A stretch of DNA of 12,599 nucleotides from Deltaproteobacteria bacterium (GTDB lineage: Bacteria; Desulfobacterota; Binatia; Binatales; Binataceae), in assembly GCA_003161515.1 (NCBI GenBank), contig PMOH01000412.1:1-12599 (forward strand), read 5' to 3'. Position 1 is the stretch's first letter. Each line of letters starts with the position of its first letter. Shown piece after piece: positions 1-5,902 of the stretch. The notes beneath the pieces were generated by a model that ran no database searches, had not been told where the DNA came from, and saw only the letters and a program-made list of their open reading frames with translations. The translations under genes and the position numbers were made by a program.

Positions 1-1085
1 CCGCCGTAAATCAGCGTGAGCGCCTGCACGATGAACTCGAGCTCGCGGATTCCGCCGCGGCCGAGCTTGATATTGCGCTCGATCATCGCCGGCGTTTTCA
101 GTTCGGCCTCGATCTGATGTTTCATCGCGCGCAACTGGCGCAGCGTGTCGAAATCCAGGTAGCTGCGAAACACGAAGTGATTCAGCTCGACCCGCAGTTG
201 ATGCCCGATTTCGAGGTCGCCTGCGACCGGCCGCGCACGCAGCAGCGCAGCGCGTTCCCACGGCTCGCCCAGGTTCTCGTAGTAGTTGATCGCGCCGTCG
301 ATTGGCGTCACCAGCGGCGCGGAACGTCCGCCGGGCCGAAGACGCATATCGATTCGAAAACATCGCGCCGACAAAATCTCGGTAAACCATTCGCCCAGGC
401 GCGCAGCCGCTTCGGAACTGTCGGCCGAACCCGAGGACTCGTGCAGATAAATCAAATCGACGTCCGAGCTGAGATTCAGCTCGCGCGCTCCCAGCTTGCC
501 CATCGCCAGGATGCAGAATCGTCCGATCGCGCGAGCGCGCGTGCCGAGAAATCGCGTCGCAAGATCGAGCGCCGTGCGAATGCACTCGTCGGCCAGCTCC
601 GACATCGCGAGCGCCGTTTCCGCCGGACTCAGCCGGTCGAGCAAATCCGCGATCGCCACCTGGACCATCTTGCCACGCATGAATAGGCCGAGCTCGGCCG
701 CTGCCGCCTGACGATCCGGCGCGTCAATCGTGACCCGCTCAGTGCGCATCGCGGCAACGAGCGCGTCGATAGTCTGGGCACGCGCGTCGAGAAAGATTTC
801 TGCCCACTCGGGTCCGGCCAGCGACAGCTCAGTCGCGACCAGCTCCGACGAGCCGAGGCAAAAAATCAGATCGCTGCCCGCGACGCGATCGCGCAGCACG
901 TTCTTCAGCGCGTCGGCGGAATTTTCCGCGAGCTTGGTCAGAAACGCGAGCGCCAACTGGTCGTCGGGCGCGCGATCCTTAACCGCTGCGAGTGCGCTCT
1001 GCGCAAGGCGATCGTTGCCCAGCCGGTCCTTCAGCCGTTGGGCGAGGACGGCAAGCTGCGGCGATTGCGCGACCGTGCGTGGCAT
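1..1085 (-). CDS. glnE: GlnE, bifunctional glutamine synthetase adenylyltransferase/adenylyl-removing enzyme (N-terminal part, cut by window edge)
   Basis: This cytoplasmic enzyme adds AMP to, and removes it from, glutamine synthetase in response to nitrogen status signalled through PII. Only the first 361 codons are present, out of about 950 in typical family members; the rest lies beyond base 1. The visible part is the N-terminal nucleotidyltransferase (adenylyl-removing) half. The nucleotidyltransferase signature GKLGARELNLSSDVDLIY lies at about residues 196-213. It is followed by RIDMRLRPGG (244-253), YYENLGEPWERAALLRARPVAGD (split around 268-290) and IKLGRGGIRELEF (339-351), all typical of GlnE. 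The paired acidic residues SSDVDL (D208, D210) are the expected metal ligands. The start is well bounded: an in-frame TAG lies two codons upstream, leaving only the ATG at 1085 or the adjacent GTG at 1088. It lies 72 bp downstream of the transglycosylase on the same strand and may be co-transcribed with it. Confidence 0.93.
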   Translation of the reverse strand, partial: MPRTVAQSPQLAVLAQRLKDRLGNDRLAQSALAAVKDRAPDDQLALAFLTKLAENSADALKNVLRDRVAGSDLIFCLGSSELVATELSLAGPEWAEIFLDARAQTIDALVAAMRTERVTIDAPDRQAAAAELGLFMRGKMVQVAIADLLDRLSPAETALAMSELADECIRTALDLATRFLGTRARAIGRFCILAMGKLGARELNLSSDVDLIYLHESSGSADSSEAAARLGEWFTEILSARCFRIDMRLRPGGRSAPLVTPIDGAINYYENLGEPWERAALLRARPVAGDLEIGHQLRVELNHFVFRSYLDFDTLRQLRAMKHQIEAELKTPAMIERNIKLGRGGIRELEFIVQALTLIYG

Positions 1086-1157
1086 CACCTAAACGATAAC
1101 AGACGCAGGCGAAGCGCGCGCCGTAACCGCTAATCTTGCGAGGCCGGGCGGATGCGA

Positions 1158-2261
1158 TCAGGTTTTCTGTGCGACAGTCTTTTTCGAATGATGGGTCGTC
1201 GTCTTCGCGGAAACGCGCGAAGTGTGGTGATGTGACGCGTGCGACTTCAAAGCGCGTTTCGGCGCGAAGTCGGTCTTGATCGGCGCGGGCCGAATCGCCT
1301 CTTCATCCTCGATGCCGGGGAAATATTTCTCCTCGTCGCGATGCACCTGCAAGGCGGCAAGGAATTCCGCGTAGTAGTTCTTCACCGCAAATCCGAAATG
1401 CGGCCCTTGGTAGTGCTGGACCATTTCCGAATAGTCGCCGCCGTAAATTCCGGCCGCGCGCGCCACTCCGCCAGTGCCGTAGTTGTACGCGGTGATCGCC
1501 AGCGGCCAATCGCCCAGCGTGTCGTAGTTCGATCGCAGGAGCTTTGCGGCCGCGAGCGTCTCGCGGTCGGGGTTCAGGCGATCGTCGTGATAGCGCGTGA
1601 TTTTCATGTAGTGCTTGCCGGTATCGCGCGTGAACTGCCAGATCCCGACGGCGCCGGCGCTCGAGCGCGAACCATTGTGGAAGCCCGACTCGACACTCGC
1701 CAGCGTTACCAGCTCGGGAGGCAGCCCGGCGCTGCGGAAGATTCGCTCCATCGACGGCTTATAGTACCGGCTGCGCAGCAGCCCGTCGTGGAATTGTTCG
1801 CGCAGCCCTTCCTGCACGCGCAGGTTTTGCGCGGCGGCGGCATAGGCGCTCGGCGGCTCGCCCTTGAACATGGCCGCAACCGCGCGCTCTTCGTCGTCGG
1901 CAGGTGGCCGCGTCGCGAGGCGATTTAGAATGTCGCAATACTTGGTCTTGAGGTAGTCATTGGCCCAATCGATGTCGGTGCGGGTCGGCTGTCCGTCGCC
2001 GGGAAGTTTGAACACGTGATAGACGCGTTGGACGTTGTCGCGATCGACGACAACGAAATCGTGGTCCGAATATTTGGTGAAGACATCGACCCAGAAATCA
2101 ACGTTGGGCTGGATCGCCGCCGGACGCGGAAACGGAAGCTTGGTCTCTGACGACGCGTTGGGCACGGCCGCGAACACAAGCGCGATCGCGATCGCAAGCG
2201 GTGCGATTCCCCTGGCTATTCGGTTTCCAGAAACCTTCGCTACAAACAACGACGTCTCCAT
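1158..2261 (-). CDS. MltD-like membrane-associated lytic murein transglycosylase (SLT/GH23 domain)
   Basis: Predicted periplasmic peptidoglycan-cleaving enzyme of 367 residues that cuts the MurNAc-GlcNAc bond to give 1,6-anhydro ends. I chose the ATG at 2261 over the in-frame GTG at 2315: it puts a signal-type segment (IARGIAPLAIAIALVFAAVPNASS) near the N-terminus and has GGGGA about 10 nt upstream. The SLT domain covers about residues 175-275, with the catalytic Glu in ASVESGFH (E191), the conserved SSAGAVGIWQF block (200-210) and the late AYNYGTGG block (258-265). The preceding region (VYHVFKLPGDG, DIDWANDYLKTKYCDILNRLA) is the usual N-terminal part of MltD-type proteins. MltD relatives often carry C-terminal LysM repeats; here the protein ends in a roughly 35-residue Lys/His/Ser/Thr-rich tail without LysM. 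A weak possible promoter is AGTCAA at 2361-2366 (TTGACT on this strand), with a poor -10. Confidence 0.88.
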   Translation of the reverse strand: METSLFVAKVSGNRIARGIAPLAIAIALVFAAVPNASSETKLPFPRPAAIQPNVDFWVDVFTKYSDHDFVVVDRDNVQRVYHVFKLPGDGQPTRTDIDWANDYLKTKYCDILNRLATRPPADDEERAVAAMFKGEPPSAYAAAAQNLRVQEGLREQFHDGLLRSRYYKPSMERIFRSAGLPPELVTLASVESGFHNGSRSSAGAVGIWQFTRDTGKHYMKITRYHDDRLNPDRETLAAAKLLRSNYDTLGDWPLAITAYNYGTGGVARAAGIYGGDYSEMVQHYQGPHFGFAVKNYYAEFLAALQVHRDEEKYFPGIEDEEAIRPAPIKTDFAPKRALKSHASHHHTSRVSAKTTTHHSKKTVAQKT

Positions 2262-2423
2262 CGCGCGCGAGTCCCCGTCGGCGCGATTCCACCGGCGCCC
2301 CAAGCAGCCGCCCACCCAATTACGCAGCGGGATCTAAGGATTAGCCGCCATTGCGGCGGTAGTCAACAAATCTCTTGTCGTGGCTCGAAATGAACGGTGC
2401 AATCACCCGTTTTCGTAGCGCGC

Positions 2424-2452
2424 TTGACAAGCTATGGCCGAGTGTTGTAAAT
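2424..2452 (+). promoter_or_regulatory. Sigma70-like promoter of the cupredoxin operon
   Basis: A perfect -35 hexamer TTGACA lies at 2424-2429. After a 16-bp spacer comes TGTAAA at 2446-2451 (4 of 6 matches to the -10 consensus). It sits 43-71 bp upstream of the cupredoxin start and runs directly into the Fur-box-like palindrome. A repressor bound there would therefore cover the -10 and transcription start. The hexamers are read directly; promoter activity is inferred. Confidence 0.6.
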
Positions 2453-2466
2453 GAGAATCATTCTCA
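2452..2466. promoter_or_regulatory. Fur-box-like operator
   Basis: TGAGAATCATTCTCA is a perfect 7-1-7 inverted repeat centred on base 2459, with AT-rich flanks (GTAAA on the left, ATTTC on the right). It differs from the classical 7-1-7 Fur core TGATAATnATTATCA only by a symmetric T-to-G/A-to-C change at one position of each half. That variant is common in Fur boxes of many Proteobacteria. It overlaps the -10 of the promoter, the standard position for iron-dependent repression. Zur or another Fur-family member cannot be excluded from sequence alone, and no fur gene lies in the window. Confidence 0.75.
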
Positions 2467-2494
2467 ATTTCAAAGAGCAAGGAGCCTTCCGCGC

Positions 2495-2848
2495 ATGACC
2501 ATCAAAACTCTGTCGATTGCCGCTACTACTGCGATCGTTTCCCTTGCTCTATTTGCCGCATTCAATCCGACGGCGGCGCGCGCCGCCGATGACTCCTCGC
2601 TGCGCTTTGACGCCGGCAATGTCGAGCCCGCAAGCCTGACGCTGCCCGCCAACACTCCGGTCAAATTGAAGGTCACCAATGCCGGCAACGCGGCCGTCGA
2701 GTTCGAGAGCTTCGAGCTCCATCGCGAGCGCGTCGTGCAGCCGGGACAGACCATCACGGTTTACATCCCGGCGCTCCCAGTCGGCACTTATCCGTTCTTC
2801 GACGATTTCAGTCACGGCGCCGTCAAAGGCGAGATTGTCTCGCGCTGA
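2495..2848 (+). CDS. Periplasmic cupredoxin-like protein, EfeO/FtrB type
   Basis: A 117-residue exported protein. Residues 1-30 are a signal peptide ending ARA-A, leaving a single cupredoxin-fold domain (about 35-117). The start at 2495 has AAGGAG at 2479-2484, 10 nt upstream. The blocks VEFESFELHRERV (68-80) and YPFFDDFSHGAVKGE (99-113) are typical of small cupredoxins that accompany ferrous-iron uptake systems (the EfeO N-terminal domain, FtrB of Ftr1-type systems). There is no Cys, so this is not a classical blue-copper site. E71, E74, H76, D103, D104 and H107 are candidate metal ligands. It is the first gene of a Fur-box-headed operon with a haem-binding protein (4-nt gap) and an outer-membrane protein. 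A role in periplasmic Fe or Cu handling is inferred. No FTR1 permease or P19 is adjacent. Confidence 0.82.
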   Translation: MTIKTLSIAATTAIVSLALFAAFNPTAARAADDSSLRFDAGNVEPASLTLPANTPVKLKVTNAGNAAVEFESFELHRERVVQPGQTITVYIPALPVGTYPFFDDFSHGAVKGEIVSR

Positions 2849-2852
2849 GAGT

Positions 2853-3317
2853 GTGAATGGTCACGCCTTTCGCACGGTCCTCTGGTCGGCAGCATTCGCA
2901 ATCCTGATAGCGCAGTTCGTGCGCCCCAATCATTCGAATCCAGCCGTCAGTGGCGACTTGTTAGCACCGCCAGTCGTCAAAGATGCGCTCGAGCGCGCCT
3001 GCTATGACTGCCATTCGAACCAAACGCGATGGCCGTGGTACAGCGCGGTGGCGCCGTTCTCGTGGTGGATTCATCACGAGGTCGAGCAAGGACGGCGGCG
3101 CATGAACTTCTCCTCATGGACTGACTACACCTCCGATCCCGGCACCGAGGATCAAAAACTCGACGAGGTCGCGCGTTTGATCGCAAATGGCGCGATGCCG
3201 CCGTGGTACTACCTCGCGATGCATCCTGGGGCGCGGCTGACACCCGGCGAACGTATCGCGATCACGCGATGGATTGCAGGGGAGAAATCCTCGCACACGT
3301 CGTCGTCAATGCGATGA
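2853..3317 (+). CDS. Membrane-anchored c-type haem-binding domain protein (Haem_bd family)
   Basis: A 154-residue protein with an N-terminal membrane anchor or uncleaved signal (about residues 7-23) and a periplasmic haem-binding domain. It carries one CxxCH motif (C50-Y-D-C53-H54) within ACYDCHSNQTRWPWYSAVAP. The following blocks are SWWIHHEVEQGRRRMNFSSW and NGAMPPWYYLAMHPGARLT, then ERIAITRWI. This order is the signature of the small 'haem-binding domain' family (PF14376-like). M116 in the MPP block is a plausible distal haem ligand. The GTG at 2853 is the start I favour: it lies 4 nt after the cupredoxin stop and just before the anchor. Upstream in-frame codons read through the cupredoxin gene and give no signal sequence. 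Its TGA overlaps the ATG of the next gene, so translation is probably coupled. A role in electron transfer to or from the neighbouring cupredoxin is inference. Confidence 0.82.
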   Translation: MNGHAFRTVLWSAAFAILIAQFVRPNHSNPAVSGDLLAPPVVKDALERACYDCHSNQTRWPWYSAVAPFSWWIHHEVEQGRRRMNFSSWTDYTSDPGTEDQKLDEVARLIANGAMPPWYYLAMHPGARLTPGERIAITRWIAGEKSSHTSSSMR

Positions 3318-4120
3318 ACCTGCGCGCGATCTTTCTCGCCGCCGCGCTGTTCCTGGTCGCCGCGAATGCGTCCGCGCAAGTCGATCCGTTCGAGTTCGAG
3401 GTCTATCCGTATCAGACTGAAGGTAAGGGCGTCGTCGAGCTCGAATCGCTCAACAGCTTCGTGCCCAACGGTCACAACCACGGCGATGACGGGACTTCAG
3501 CCGGCACTTTCCCCAGCCGGGATATGTATCGCACGGCGTTCGAGCTGACCTACGGCTTCACAGACCGCATCGAGGGCGCCGCCTATCTGAATCTCGCGCA
3601 TACCAACGCCGAGTCGTTTCAATATGCGGGCTCGAAGTTTCGAGTGCGCGGCAGCCTGTTCGAGCAGGGCGAATTGCCGGTCGATTTGGGCTGGTACGCC
3701 GAGCTGGAATGGCATCGGACGCCGCAATTCGACGACAACCAGCTCGAACTCGAGCTGAAACCAATTATCGAGAAGGATTTTCGGAAGTTAGAAATCTCAC
3801 TCAATCCGATTTTCGAAAAGGGCGTCTTTGTCGGGCCCAACAAGAACAAGGGATTCGAGTTCGGATACGGCGCGGGCATCTACTACGACTACCTGCGCGA
3901 AATTTCACCCGGCCTCGAATTCTACGGCGCGCTCGGCCTGATCGACGACAACGATCCACTGCACGCGCAGCAGCACTACATCTTCCCGGTACTCAAAGGC
4001 GAGCTGCCGCACGGAATCGAGTACAACGCCGGCCCCGGTATCGGCCTGACCCGCGGCTCCGACCGCGTCATCTTGAAGTTCAACCTGGAGCTAGAGCACT
4101 TCGTCGGCTCGCTGTTCTAG
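3314..4120 (+). CDS. Putative outer-membrane beta-barrel protein
   Basis: A 268-residue exported protein with a clear signal peptide (1-22, ending ASA-Q). The mature chain has alternating polar/hydrophobic segments separated by short turns (for example AFELTYGFTDRIEGAAYLNL, GWYAELEWHR, LELELKPIIE, LEISLNPIFE, FEFGYGAGIYYDYL). It ends in ILKFNLELEHFVGSLF; a C-terminal Phe preceded by alternating hydrophobics is the usual barrel-insertion signal. An acidic/His cluster, HNHGDD (54-59), near the N-terminus could bind metal. The start at 3314 overlaps the stop of the haem-binding gene (ATGA), indicating translational coupling. I do not recognise a named family. Given the Fur-box-headed operon, an outer-membrane channel or haem/metal partner is a reasonable guess, but no TonB box or plug domain is visible and it is too short for a TonB-dependent receptor. 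Confidence 0.75.
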   Translation: MNLRAIFLAAALFLVAANASAQVDPFEFEVYPYQTEGKGVVELESLNSFVPNGHNHGDDGTSAGTFPSRDMYRTAFELTYGFTDRIEGAAYLNLAHTNAESFQYAGSKFRVRGSLFEQGELPVDLGWYAELEWHRTPQFDDNQLELELKPIIEKDFRKLEISLNPIFEKGVFVGPNKNKGFEFGYGAGIYYDYLREISPGLEFYGALGLIDDNDPLHAQQHYIFPVLKGELPHGIEYNAGPGIGLTRGSDRVILKFNLELEHFVGSLF

Positions 4121-4128
4121 TTCTTTTT

Positions 4129-5091
4129 TCAGGGTCTCGCGAATCGATCGGTTGCGCAGACAAGCTCCTCTGTGATGCTCGCGTTCGACGCGTCATGCCC
4201 TGCGTTATCCACGATCACCAGGTTGACGCGCGGCCATGCGCGCTTGAGATCGTGGGCCCATCCTATCGGCGTTTGAAGATCGAAGCGTCCATTGACCAGG
4301 GTGCCGGGAATGTCGGCGATCGCGGCGGCGTCGCGGATAAGGATGTTGTCCTCGAGCCATGCATAGTGGCGGACGTAGTGAGTGACGATGCGTGCGAACG
4401 CAATCCTGAAAGCGGGATCTCTGAAACGCGGCGACAGTCCAGCTGCCGGCGGCCATGCCGGCGTCGCGGATTCCCACGTGCACCACGCCAGTGCGGCTTG
4501 CTCGCGAATCGCCGGGTCGGGATCGTGCAGCAGCCAACAGTAGGCGTCGATAATATCGTCATCTCGCAGCGGCGCCGGGATCGCGTCGCGCAACTGTTTC
4601 CATTGCTCGGGAAACAAGTCAGCCACGCCACCCCGAAATAACCAGTCGAACTCTTTGTGGCGTCCGGTGGTGACGCCAAACAAAATTATCTCGGTAACGC
4701 GATTCGGGAACCGCTCTGCATATGCGAGCGCCAGCGTGCTGCCCCACGATCCGCCGAGCACCAGCCATCGTTCGACGCCCAGGTGCTCGCGGATTCGCTC
4801 GATATCCGCGATGAGGTTCTGCGTGTTGTTGCTCGCAAGACTCGTGTCGAACGCACTCGCATGTGGCGTGCTGCGTCCACAATTCCGCTGATCGAAGAGC
4901 ACGACACGATACGCGGAAGGGTCGAACAGCCTGCGATGCCACGGCGTGCATCCCGATCCCGGACCACCGTGCAGCACGACCGCCGCCTTGCCGCGCGGAT
5001 TTCCGCAGGTCTCCCAGTACACGAGATTGCCGTCACCAACCTCGAGCATCCCGTGCGCGTCAGGTTCAATCGCTGGATATAGCTGCGTCAT
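4129..5091 (-). CDS. pip: Proline iminopeptidase (alpha/beta hydrolase, peptidase family S33)
   Basis: A 320-residue, full-length cytoplasmic aminopeptidase that removes N-terminal proline from peptides. The family signatures are all in place: the oxyanion-hole loop HGGPGSG (41-47), DQRNCGRS (67-74), the nucleophile elbow GGSWGS with Ser115, the acid in NGRFDLQTP (Asp271) and the base in DNAGHDAS (His299). The usual DQRG is DQRN here, a minor variant outside the catalytic triad. The ATG at 5091 gives the usual MxxLYPxIEP N-terminus of the family. It converges with the outer-membrane gene, with only 8 bp between the two stops, and lies downstream of the secreted cupredoxin, separated by a strong hairpin. 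It therefore probably has its own promoter within 5092-5147, although I see no convincing hexamers there. Confidence 0.9.
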   Translation of the reverse strand: MTQLYPAIEPDAHGMLEVGDGNLVYWETCGNPRGKAAVVLHGGPGSGCTPWHRRLFDPSAYRVVLFDQRNCGRSTPHASAFDTSLASNNTQNLIADIERIREHLGVERWLVLGGSWGSTLALAYAERFPNRVTEIILFGVTTGRHKEFDWLFRGGVADLFPEQWKQLRDAIPAPLRDDDIIDAYCWLLHDPDPAIREQAALAWCTWESATPAWPPAAGLSPRFRDPAFRIAFARIVTHYVRHYAWLEDNILIRDAAAIADIPGTLVNGRFDLQTPIGWAHDLKRAWPRVNLVIVDNAGHDASNASITEELVCATDRFARP

Positions 5092-5147
5092 GCGAGGCTG
5101 CCTGAATCACACTCGCACCTCGAAGGTTCGCTGTTCCAGCCCCTGGG

Positions 5148-5186
5148 GCATCCGCGAGCAGCAGTGATGCTGCTACCCGCGGATGC
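5148..5186 (-). terminator. Strong two-part stem-loop, probable 3' end hairpin of the cupredoxin transcript
   Basis: GCATCCGCG (5148-5156) pairs with CGCGGATGC (5178-5186). Inside it, AGCAGCA (5157-5163) pairs with TGCTGCT (5168-5174) around a GTGA loop, with a 3-nt ACC bulge. That gives 16 base pairs in total. It starts 11 nt beyond the stop of the minus-strand cupredoxin gene, so termination or mRNA 3'-end protection fits. On the minus strand no T-run follows, so it is not a textbook intrinsic terminator; on the plus strand TTTCT follows. Confidence 0.55.
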
Positions 5187-5197
5187 TTTCTGCCCGA

Positions 5198-5779
5198 TTA
5201 CTTCACGTCAACTTCCATGCGCATCCAAGGATGGATGCAGCATTGGAACAGATGCTTGCCCTTGGACAGGCCGATGACATCGAGATGGCTGCCTTGAACA
5301 ACTCGGGTCCGGGCCACCGCGATGTTCTTGAAGCCGCCGTTGCACTCCGGAATGACGCTGGTCGAGCTGCCGGGGTTGAGCGGTGCCAAAAATCCGTTGC
5401 CGAACGCTTTCACCTCGGTAAAGGTATGCGGCTCGCCACCCTGGTCGACCACCGAGACGATCGTCCCTTCCTTTACCGTCAGTTGGTCGGGTTCGAAGTC
5501 CCAACCGGGATCGGGGCTCCCAGTCTCGGCCCCCATGAGAAGATCGGACAATGTGGTCGCATAGCCAAAGGCGGCCAGAGAAACGTTGTGACAAAAGCCG
5601 CCTCCGCTTTCGCTAAGCGCGGCATTGAACGATTGGGGATCGCATTCGTCCAACGCCACGACTTGCGCGATGCCGGGCGAGTTTCCGTTTCCATTGCCAT
5701 CTCCCTGTGCGCGCGCGTGTGTGACGCCGGCGAAAATCACAGCCCCAGCCAGCAGCGTCAGTGTCGCTACCTTTTTCAT
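5198..5779 (-). CDS. Secreted cupredoxin-fold (plastocyanin/azurin-like) copper protein
   Basis: A 193-residue exported protein. The ATG at 5779 has GGAGG 8 nt upstream and opens a signal peptide (MKKVATLTLLAGAVIFAG, cleavage near HARA-Q at 24), followed by a Gly/Asn-rich linker (GDGNGNGN). The cupredoxin domain begins near 95 (FEPDQLTVKEGTIVSVV). The first copper ligand is probably His118 (EPHTF). The C-terminal loop FQCCIHPWMRM supplies Cys (C180 or C181), His183 and Met186, the usual type-1 copper spacing. An N-terminal region with two Cys (C46, C63; DECDPQ, GGFCHN) may form a disulfide. Presumed role: an extracytoplasmic electron carrier or copper-binding protein; the partner is unknown. 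It lies 123 bp downstream of the large hydrolase gene on the same strand. Confidence 0.8.
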   Translation of the reverse strand: MKKVATLTLLAGAVIFAGVTHARAQGDGNGNGNSPGIAQVVALDECDPQSFNAALSESGGGFCHNVSLAAFGYATTLSDLLMGAETGSPDPGWDFEPDQLTVKEGTIVSVVDQGGEPHTFTEVKAFGNGFLAPLNPGSSTSVIPECNGGFKNIAVARTRVVQGSHLDVIGLSKGKHLFQCCIHPWMRMEVDVK

Positions 5780-5846
5780 CCTTGCTTCCTCCATTTGCAG
5801 AAAATCGTCCCCCCTGACCCGGATGCGTGATGAATCAGGGCACGAT

Positions 5847-5863
5847 GTGCCGATGTCCGGCAC
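5847..5863 (-). terminator. Small stem-loop downstream of the hydrolase gene
   Basis: GTGCCG (5847-5852) pairs with CGGCAC (5858-5863) around a 5-nt loop, between the hydrolase stop (5903) and the cupredoxin start (5779). There is no T-run on the minus strand. It could be a weak terminator, an operator or a chance palindrome. Confidence 0.3.
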
Positions 5864-5902
5864 AAATCGAGAAGGTGGGACTCGCCTACTGTGCGGGGAG
5901 TT

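Noticed and set aside
117..1092. Plus-strand open frames across 117-1092
   Set aside because: They lie opposite glnE, whose minus-strand translation carries continuous GlnE motifs.
2345..2359. CCGCC-ATTGC-GGCGG inverted repeat between the transglycosylase and the cupredoxin operon
   Set aside because: The stem is only 5 bp in GC-rich DNA. It has no T-run and is upstream of both divergent genes, so it is not a terminator.
2679..2852. Extended N-terminus for the haem-binding protein starting inside the cupredoxin gene
   Set aside because: The extra residues are Ser/Arg-rich shadow translation of the cupredoxin gene. The GTG at 2853 gives a compact anchor-plus-domain protein in tight operon spacing.
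3709..4641. A 310-codon plus-strand open frame spanning the junction of the outer-membrane gene and pip
   Set aside because: It overlaps two well-supported genes in other frames. Its translation is Arg-rich and shows no domain, signal peptide or ribosome-binding site.
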